The notes under the pieces were generated by a model, which was not told the origin of the DNA, did not search any database, and was given only the letters and a program-made list of their open reading frames with translations. Shown piece after piece: positions 6,722 to 10,265 of a DNA stretch of 10,265 bases (positions are counted from its first letter, which is position 1; the number at the start of each line of letters is the position of its first letter). Made by a program: the position numbers and the translations under genes. This DNA comes from Verrucomicrobiaceae bacterium (lineage in GTDB: Bacteria > Verrucomicrobiota > Verrucomicrobiia > Verrucomicrobiales > Verrucomicrobiaceae), in NCBI GenBank assembly GCA_021151605.1, contig JAGKWZ010000275.1, positions 1 through 10,265 on the forward strand, in the 5' to 3' direction.

Positions 6722-6784
6722 TGTATTTGTGTGGGGATTGAGGGGGATTTGACCCGACACAGCAGTTTCCGCGCCGGGGCTCGA

Positions 6785-6812
6785 TGCATAATCGCCGGGG
6801 AGGGGGTGTCAA
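6785..6812 (-). promoter_or_regulatory. Sigma70-type promoter of gap
   Basis: On the minus strand TTGACA (6812-6807) is a perfect -35 box. A 16-bp GC-rich spacer follows, then TATGCA (6790-6785), a 4/6 match to the -10 box (5/6 if the reading shifts onto the flanking AT-rich bases). Transcription would start near 6778, leaving a C-rich leader of about 57 nt before the gap ATG. It lies in the 115-bp gap after dus, so gap can be transcribed independently of the upstream genes. Confidence 0.6.
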
Positions 6813-6836
6813 CCCAGGTTTCTGGCGCTGGAGCTG

Positions 6837-7829
6837 TCACCTCAGCTCGGCGAAGCCACAAAAAACGCCCGAATCCTCTGGGGGGCGAATGGGGAGAAGC
6901 TCGGTACTATCGAGGTGCTCCTGGCAGATGGAGAAAAAATCCTCCTCAGCGGTGACGCGGCGGATGCGGTGCTCGAAGCGGCCTTCGTCAATGCCCGTGG
7001 TAATGAAGATCATGTAGCGCTTCATTTTCTGCACTTGCTTGTCCGTCTCGTATCTCGGGTGGAAGGCAGCGGTGTGCTCGTAAAGAAGGTGGATGTACTC
7101 CAGCATGTCCCTTCTAGAGGGCTGATGAGCCTCGGTGCCCTCCCAATGCGCACGCATCTGGGAAAAGAGCCAGGGATGCCGGATGGCTCCACGCCCGATC
7201 ATGAGCCCGGCGGCCTGGGTTTGGCGGAGGTAGGCGAGACCGGTGGGCACATCGACGACGTTCCCATTGGCGATCACAGGACAAGGCATGGCCTGCACGG
7301 CGGTGGCGACGCATTCGGGGTGAACGGGCGTCTTGTAGGCGTCCCGCACGGTGCGTCCATGAATAGTGAGCATCTGGATGTCGTGCTTTAAAAAGACGTC
7401 CAGCAGGCGCGGAAACTCCGCCTTGTCTGTAAAGCCGACGCGGCATTTCACGGTGAAGCGCCCCTGGATGGTGCCACGCAGCGCGCGGAGAATTTCATCG
7501 ACTCGCTCCGGCTGGCGCAGGAGGCCCCCCCCGGCGTCCTTGCGGCAGACGATGGGCGCGGGACAGCCGAGATTGAGATCGATCCCAGCAACGGGATGCT
7601 TTTCGAGCATCTGAGCGGTGCGAACGAGGGCCGGGATTTCCTGCCCGATCATCTGGGCGATGACGGGACGCCCCGTATCATGCTCGGTGATGGATTTCAG
7701 GATGGTGGCGTCCAGCTTCGAGTCGGTGGTGACGCGGAAGTACTCGGTGACATAAAGATCAGGGCCTCCATACCGTGCCATGAGCCGCATGAAGGGCAGG
7801 TCAGTAAGTGATGGCGGTGGTGGTGTCAC
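6837..7829 (-). CDS. tRNA-dihydrouridine synthase, with unusual or truncated N-terminus
   Basis: This family reduces uridine to dihydrouridine in the D-loop (or nearby) of tRNA, using FMN and NADPH, in the cytoplasm. The frame gives 330 residues from GTG at 7829. Family landmarks are TDLPFMRLMARYGG (9-22), GPDLYVTEYFRV (22-33), and DLNLGCPAP (84-92) with Cys89 at the position of the catalytic acid. After it come RKDAGGGLL (96-104), VKCRVGF (127-133), TIHGRTVRDAY (155-165) with the FMN/uracil-contacting His157, ANGNV (187-191) and the phosphate-binding IGRGAIRHPWLF (211-222). The C-terminal helical domain follows. Dus proteins normally begin with a strand of the form (I/L)APMxxVTDxPFR that lines the FMN site. 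Here only TDLPF is present, preceded by M-T-P-P-P-P-S-L, and the start lies 29 bp inside the DUF4340 gene. The gene may be natural with translational coupling, or 5'-truncated (see findings). The specific tRNA position (DusA, B or C type) cannot be assigned safely. Confidence 0.88.
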   Translation of the reverse strand: MTPPPPSLTDLPFMRLMARYGGPDLYVTEYFRVTTDSKLDATILKSITEHDTGRPVIAQMIGQEIPALVRTAQMLEKHPVAGIDLNLGCPAPIVCRKDAGGGLLRQPERVDEILRALRGTIQGRFTVKCRVGFTDKAEFPRLLDVFLKHDIQMLTIHGRTVRDAYKTPVHPECVATAVQAMPCPVIANGNVVDVPTGLAYLRQTQAAGLMIGRGAIRHPWLFSQMRAHWEGTEAHQPSRRDMLEYIHLLYEHTAAFHPRYETDKQVQKMKRYMIFITTGIDEGRFEHRIRRVTAEEDFFSICQEHLDSTELLPIRPPEDSGVFCGFAELR

Positions 7830-9435
7830 CGACCCAGTCCTGAACGTTAAGTTTGGCCAGTGAGCCCGCGAGTTTGTCAGCCTTCACACGATCAATCATG
7901 GGCGTTATGTCCTGACCAGCGCGGCTGCCGGTCCACTGCGCGGTGGTGGGATCGTATTTCAAAACCGTCGGTGGCGCTGTGCCGGCAGCGAGGCTGATCT
8001 GGCGAAGGGCAAACTGGGTGAAGCGCAACACGCCGAGTCCTTTCCATTTGATGGGCTCCTGCGGGATGTTCGGCAGGATGCTGGCATCGACTCGATACAC
8101 AGAAGGCTCGTGATCGTATTTGGCGAAGAAGTCCGTGCTCTCGGCATTGGCTCCAAAGTGGAGCTTCATGGGTTTGGCCCCGGCCTCGATCCACGAGACG
8201 GTGAGGAAGGGGTTGTCGAGGCCATAAGGCATTAGATTGGAAGCGGAGTCGGCGGTGAATTCGAGGACTTGGAAGTTGTTCAGGGCATCGAAGAAGCGGG
8301 AGATGCGATCACCATTTGCCGGAGCCAGACGAGTGCCGCGTGTGGTGAACCAGGAATCGTTTTTCACCTCCAGATGAATCGCTGGATGCAGCGCACTGGT
8401 AATGTCGATGGTACTTACGGTTTCCTTGTCGATCCGGGCAAGCATGCGATCCCTCAGTTGGTTCGGTTCTCCCCAGAGTAGCGAAAGGGACTTCGAGACA
8501 ATGGTATAAACGGGCTTTCGATAACTGGCGCGTGCCGTGGTCTCGGTGGCGTCAGGTTTGGCAGGCTTGGTGAGGGTGAGATCAAAGGCTTTCGCCAGTC
8601 CTTTGATGGTGATGCTAATCTTCATCTCCTCGGCAGCGAGGTCTGTGGTTACCGGGACAGAGTCTGTCTTAGCGGTACCATTCACAGGCTCGGCGGCTTC
8701 TTTGATGGTGAGGTTCAGCAGAGTGGAGAGCAGCTCGCCGATGCGCTCCTTGCTGCCTCGTGTGCTGAGAGGCTTTACGAGCATCCAGGGTGCCTTTTCA
8801 TCGGTGCGGGAAAGTTCGATCTGGCCACCCGCCTGGACGAGTTTGAGGTTCATGATGGCTGTGGCCGGGGCACGTAGGAGCTTCGGATCACGCCAATCAC
8901 TCGGTGTAGCTTTCAGCAGCTCTGGCAGGGAGGTCTTGGTGACATAATAGGAGGCTTCGGTCTCCTCTTTGACCGGCGCGAGGCCAAGATAGTGGCTGCC
9001 CTCAATGGGTGAAACCGCTCCTAGGCCGAGATTAAGCACGAGTTCGCTGCCTGAACTGAGGCGCACGGTGTGGTGCGGCTTTTCGAGCTGCGTTTTGGTC
9101 CACGCGGCATCATCCTCGAACTCTTCACGGTGGACGCGGTTGATCCAGCCGATGGCGAGCAGCTCGTTCACGAACTTCTCCACGCGCTCAGGATCGGCGA
9201 GGTCATTGAATGGCCGCCGCACCCACCATTGTCCGCCATCCCACTGGAGGCTGACGCCATCGCCACCACTGGAGTCCAGCTCGATCTGGGTGATCTTCTT
9301 CGGATCAAAGCGAACAGGCCCCTTCTTCATCTCGACCAACTCGCGTGTGGATGGCAGGTACTTCTCGATACCAACGATGACCGCCCCGAGGACGGCGGCC
9401 AGGAGAAAGAGCAAAAGGGTGGTTCGGAGGCGCAT
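7801..9435 (-). CDS. DUF4340 repeat protein, probably C-terminally truncated
   Basis: The protein has 544 residues from the ATG at 9433-9435. Residues 1-22 are a basic start plus one hydrophobic helix, an N-terminal membrane anchor, and the rest is predicted periplasmic. The body consists of repeated DUF4340 units of about 135-145 residues. Each has an initial strand pair, a Trp-containing strand, a helix and then a second sheet. The units are about 48-186 (ITQIELDSSGG...WWVRRPF...VEKFVNELLAI), 192-335, 339-470 (STIDITSAL...ISRFFDALNNF...YGLDNPFLTVSW) and 477-544. The fourth contains only the first half, ending just after the helix (ADKLAGSLAKLNVQDWVGD). DUF4340 genes usually follow GldG-like ABC auxiliary genes, as here (25-bp gap). 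They are thought to work with that ABC system, but the function is unknown. The frame remains open upstream of the chosen start, but that part overlaps the neighbouring gene and lacks any family features. The stop codon overlaps the dus start. Confidence 0.87.
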   Translation of the reverse strand: MRLRTTLLLFLLAAVLGAVIVGIEKYLPSTRELVEMKKGPVRFDPKKITQIELDSSGGDGVSLQWDGGQWWVRRPFNDLADPERVEKFVNELLAIGWINRVHREEFEDDAAWTKTQLEKPHHTVRLSSGSELVLNLGLGAVSPIEGSHYLGLAPVKEETEASYYVTKTSLPELLKATPSDWRDPKLLRAPATAIMNLKLVQAGGQIELSRTDEKAPWMLVKPLSTRGSKERIGELLSTLLNLTIKEAAEPVNGTAKTDSVPVTTDLAAEEMKISITIKGLAKAFDLTLTKPAKPDATETTARASYRKPVYTIVSKSLSLLWGEPNQLRDRMLARIDKETVSTIDITSALHPAIHLEVKNDSWFTTRGTRLAPANGDRISRFFDALNNFQVLEFTADSASNLMPYGLDNPFLTVSWIEAGAKPMKLHFGANAESTDFFAKYDHEPSVYRVDASILPNIPQEPIKWKGLGVLRFTQFALRQISLAAGTAPPTVLKYDPTTAQWTGSRAGQDITPMIDRVKADKLAGSLAKLNVQDWVGDTTTAITY

Positions 9436-9460
9436 GCTGAAAAGTAAAACGGATGATAAC

Positions 9461-10265
9461 TCACGCCGCCCGACGTGTGGCCCAGACCATGAGGCCAAAG
9501 CAGAGCACGATGGCTGGCATGACGACGGTGGTGCCCCAGAAGATAATCTCGCTCTGGCGGCGTGTGAGCTGGATACGGTAATTGTGTTTCGCCTTTGGTG
9601 TGATACCGATAAGCTTCTCGCGGTTGAGTATCCAGTTGAGGCTGGCAGCCACAAAGTCACGGTTCACGGCGAGCGCGGATTGTTTATCGAGCAGGGCGGC
9701 ATTGCCGACGACGACCATGCGGCAACTGTCCACTCGCAGGCGCTCATCAGTGATGGTGCCACGCTCGACACTGGCGGCGAGGAAGATGTCTTTTCGTGTG
9801 TCCTCTTCATCGGCCACAGGGAGATCTTCGAGGTAGTTTTTCTCCCCCCAATAGCGCTCCGTGGCCCCAATGAGCGGATGCACGGTGATGTTTTGGTTCT
9901 TCAGATATTCGTCATCAAAGCGCAGCTCCAGGGACTCGCTCTGCCCTGGTAGGGTGGTGCCGCTGGCGGCGATGGGACGGGTGATGGAGGATTCGTTGTC
10001 GAAGACTGCCTGGACTGAGAACTCCTTCCGGGTGCCGCTGCCGATGCTCTCCGCATAAAGCACACGATCACCGCGCGGGACGACGCCATGGAGACCAAGG
10101 AAGGCATTCAGACGCGGCGTTTCACCCGACGGATCAAGCATGATGAACAGGCCGGTGCGCTGTCGTGCCCAGTAGGCTTTGAGGATGTCGATCTCGCGCT
10201 CTGAAAGGTCATACCTCAGGCCAATGAGCAGCACGCCATCTGCATCTGCCGGGAAAGTGCTGACC
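9461..10265 (-). CDS. GldG-like ABC transport auxiliary protein, C-terminal part
   Basis: The frame is open to the window edge, so the N-terminus lies beyond 10265; about 267 C-terminal residues are visible. The pattern fits the ABC-type auxiliary (GldG-like, ABC_transp_aux) family. An ADADGVLLIG strand is followed by LSEREIDILKAYWARQRTGLFIMLDPSG, i.e. the 'open the helix, then LLDP' signature. Then comes a mid region with VVVGNAALLDKQSALAVNRDFVAASLNWI, the usual 'D..N..F..N..NWL' motif before the end. A final transmembrane helix (about 20 residues, TTVVMPAIVLCFGLMVW) has a basic cytoplasmic end (ATRRAA). Such proteins sit in the membrane with a large periplasmic domain and accompany an ABC ATPase and permease, first described in gliding motility but widespread in non-gliding bacteria. 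The downstream DUF4340 gene starts 25 bp after its stop, so the two are very likely co-transcribed. The GTG at 10234 is not the real start. The ATPase and permease genes are expected upstream, outside the window. Confidence 0.87.
   Translation of the reverse strand, partial: VSTFPADADGVLLIGLRYDLSEREIDILKAYWARQRTGLFIMLDPSGETPRLNAFLGLHGVVPRGDRVLYAESIGSGTRKEFSVQAVFDNESSITRPIAASGTTLPGQSESLELRFDDEYLKNQNITVHPLIGATERYWGEKNYLEDLPVADEEDTRKDIFLAASVERGTITDERLRVDSCRMVVVGNAALLDKQSALAVNRDFVAASLNWILNREKLIGITPKAKHNYRIQLTRRQSEIIFWGTTVVMPAIVLCFGLMVWATRRAA

Noticed and set aside
6722..6760. Extended gap start at GTG 6758-6760
   Set aside because: The extra 13 residues have no counterpart in the family, and ATG 6721 gives the standard MVKIGINGFGR start.
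5693..6955. Plus-strand frame of 420 codons opposite gap
   Set aside because: The gap gene on the other strand is unmistakable, with its own promoter and terminator; the antisense frame has no family features.
9005..9952. Plus-strand frame of 315 codons opposite DUF4340 and GldG-like genes
   Set aside because: It spans the junction of two recognised minus-strand genes and changes composition there; it is a shadow.

Overview
The window looks like a chromosomal segment of a member of the Verrucomicrobiota, probably close to Prosthecobacter/Verrucomicrobium. This is judged from gene content, not a search. It carries a DUF1588/DUF1585 'planctomycete-type' cytochrome tail beside a DUF1552 protein, a Tat-exported Gfo/Idh/MocA oxidoreductase, a GldG-like + DUF4340 pair, high GC, and almost no recognisable Shine-Dalgarno sequences. 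No phage, CRISPR, tRNA or rRNA was seen.

Layout. (1) 1-2361, plus strand: a tightly packed operon of three genes. The C-terminal end of a haem-motif DUF1588/DUF1585 protein overlaps by 4 bp (ATGA) a small secreted protein with a CxxC HMA-like domain, which overlaps by 4 bp a Tat-signal DUF1552 protein. All three seem to act outside the cytoplasm. (2) 2437-3705, minus: a Tat-signal Gfo/Idh/MocA oxidoreductase, convergent with the operon. (3) 3783-4397, minus: a DUF2238-like multi-pass membrane protein. (4) About 4500-5600: a poorer, disordered stretch with an IS110-family transposase remnant, about 300 bp without a convincing gene, and a lower-GC orphan gene for a single-pass membrane-anchored protein. 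(5) 5605-6812, minus: a complete transcription unit for glyceraldehyde-3-phosphate dehydrogenase with a sigma70-type promoter and a strong intrinsic terminator. (6) 6837-10265, minus: a GldG-like ABC auxiliary protein (cut by the window end), then a DUF4340 protein, then a tRNA-dihydrouridine synthase whose start overlaps the DUF4340 gene.

The two most interesting points are these. First, a CxxC HMA-like secreted protein is translationally coupled between a haem-motif DUF1588/1585 protein and its usual DUF1552 partner, which suggests a three-part exported redox or metal module. Second, the DUF4340/dus boundary (about 7801-7829) looks like a deletion scar. The fourth internal repeat of DUF4340 stops half way, and dus begins without the usual first FMN-contacting strand.
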